Source of the DNA: Burkholderiales bacterium
Lineage (GTDB): Bacteria; Actinomycetota; Thermoleophilia; Gaiellales; Gaiellaceae
Direction of reading: 5' to 3'
NCBI GenBank assembly: GCA_025935595.1
Contig: JAICUZ010000026.1
Coordinates: forward strand, 1 to 15,309
Length of the DNA: 15,309 nucleotides
In this document: in pieces, positions 14,544 through 15,309 of the stretch
Numbering within the stretch: position 1 is the stretch's first letter
Layout of the letters: every line of letters begins with the position of its first letter
Program-made: the position numbers and the translations under genes
The notes under the pieces: model-generated
Database searches by the model: none
The model's input: the letters and a program-made list of their open reading frames with translations, nothing else
Told to the model about the DNA's origin: nothing

Positions 14544-15309
14544 TGGTTTCCTCGCATGCCAGGAGAACGCGCTCGCTCCAGTACGGCGCGCTCGTCTTCT
14601 ACATGCTCTTCCTCGCGTTCCCGCTCCTGTGGCTGCTCTCGGTCTCGTTCAAGGGGCCGCGCGAGCTCGTCGAGCTGCATCCGCATCTGATCCCGTCGCA
14701 GTGGACGTTCGAGAACTACGGCCAGGCACTGCACGGCGAAATCGGCATCGGCGGCGTGACCCTGCTGCACGCCGCCTGGAACTCGACCAAGGTCGCGACC
14801 TTCACGGCGCTCCTGACGACGCTGATCGGTCTGCCTGCTGCGTACGTGCTCGCACGTCAGCGTGGCCTGATCTCGAAGCTCGGGCTCGGCTGGATCCTGC
14901 TCAGCCAGATGTTCCCGCTGATCCTGATCATCATCCCGATCTTCCTGCTGCTGCGGTCGTTCCACCTGACGGACTCGCTCGTCGGCCTCGTGTTCGTCTA
15001 CGTCGTCTGGACGCTCCCGTTCATCCTCTGGATGCTCCAGAGCTACGTGCGCGGGATTCCGCGCGACCTCGAGGAGGCGGCGATGGTCGACGGCGCCTCC
15101 CGGTTCACCGTCCTCCGAACCGTGATCGCACCGCTCCTCGGACCGGGAGTCGTCGTCACAGCGTTGTTTGCGTTCATCACGGCGTGGAACGAGTTCTTCC
15201 TCGCCCTCGTCCTCCTCCAGACTCCCGGACGCACCACGTTGCCGCTCCTGCTCGCGCGGTTCGTCGGCGTCGAAGGGATCGTCCGGCTCGGCCCGCTCGC
15301 AGCGAGCGC
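14543..15309 (+). CDS. Sugar ABC transporter permease, MalG/UgpE type, truncated by window end
   Basis: The first 255 codons of the second permease are present and the stop lies beyond the window. It starts MVSSHARRTRSLQYGALVF, with transmembrane helices at about 13-32, 82-100, 110-130, 140-160 and 195-215. A periplasmic loop has WTFENYGQAL. The EAA motif is at 177 onward (EEAAMVDGASRFTVLRTVIAP), then ITAWNEFFLALVLL and TTLPLLLARF, typical of the MalG-like partner. GTG at 14543 shares a base with the previous stop (TAGTG) and has GGAGG (14531-14535) 7 nt upstream, so the permeases are coupled. The substrate cannot be deduced; the binding protein is presumably further downstream. Confidence 0.93.
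   Translation, partial: MVSSHARRTRSLQYGALVFYMLFLAFPLLWLLSVSFKGPRELVELHPHLIPSQWTFENYGQALHGEIGIGGVTLLHAAWNSTKVATFTALLTTLIGLPAAYVLARQRGLISKLGLGWILLSQMFPLILIIIPIFLLLRSFHLTDSLVGLVFVYVVWTLPFILWMLQSYVRGIPRDLEEAAMVDGASRFTVLRTVIAPLLGPGVVVTALFAFITAWNEFFLALVLLQTPGRTTLPLLLARFVGVEGIVRLGPLAAS

Overview
The window is dense, very GC-rich bacterial DNA with strongly GC-biased third codon positions. It has many GTG starts, several 1-29 nt gene overlaps and several starts that look leaderless. With a large ATP-binding LuxR regulator, a glutamine-dependent NAD synthetase and an actinobacterial-looking uracil-DNA glycosylase, this points to a chromosomal segment of an actinobacterium, possibly of the Thermoleophilia type. 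The lineage is inference from style and gene content. I see no rRNA, tRNA, CRISPR array, phage gene or insertion sequence.

Layout. (1) 1-1781: a truncated hot-dog thioesterase and a HAD phosphatase (minus) diverge from a GlmS-like SIS sugar isomerase/deaminase (plus). The 24 bp between the HAD and SIS starts hold a DasR/NagR-like operator and two overlapping -10 boxes. (2) 1791-7074, all minus and perhaps one transcription unit: OsmC-like protein, a class V aminotransferase related to SufS but lacking the catalytic Cys, a 922-residue LuxR-type ATPase regulator, a DUF4242-like small protein and a secreted protein. Near-identical 26-bp direct repeats bracket the DUF4242-like gene. (3) 7272-8651, plus: a fusion of a mismatch-specific uracil-DNA glycosylase with a Nudix hydrolase, coupled (TGAGTG) to a four-helix membrane protein. 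(4) 8796-10716, minus: NAD synthetase preceded by a two-helix membrane protein. A perfect 9+9 bp inverted repeat separates these from a divergent hot-dog protein (10730-11386). (5) 11333-15309: a carbohydrate ABC importer locus. The ATPase (minus) diverges from a LacI regulator followed by two permeases (plus), the second cut by the window end. The intergenic gap holds a good sigma70-type promoter for the ATPase, overlapped by LacI-type half-sites.

How the parts may work together: regions 1 and 5 look like sugar metabolism and uptake under GntR-type and LacI-type control. Region 3 looks like nucleotide-pool sanitation joined to base excision repair. No substrate-binding protein for the importer lies in the window. 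Strongest leads: the glycosylase-Nudix fusion, the DasR-like operator with back-to-back leaderless promoters, the direct repeats around the DUF4242-like gene, and the inverted repeat at 10717-10740.
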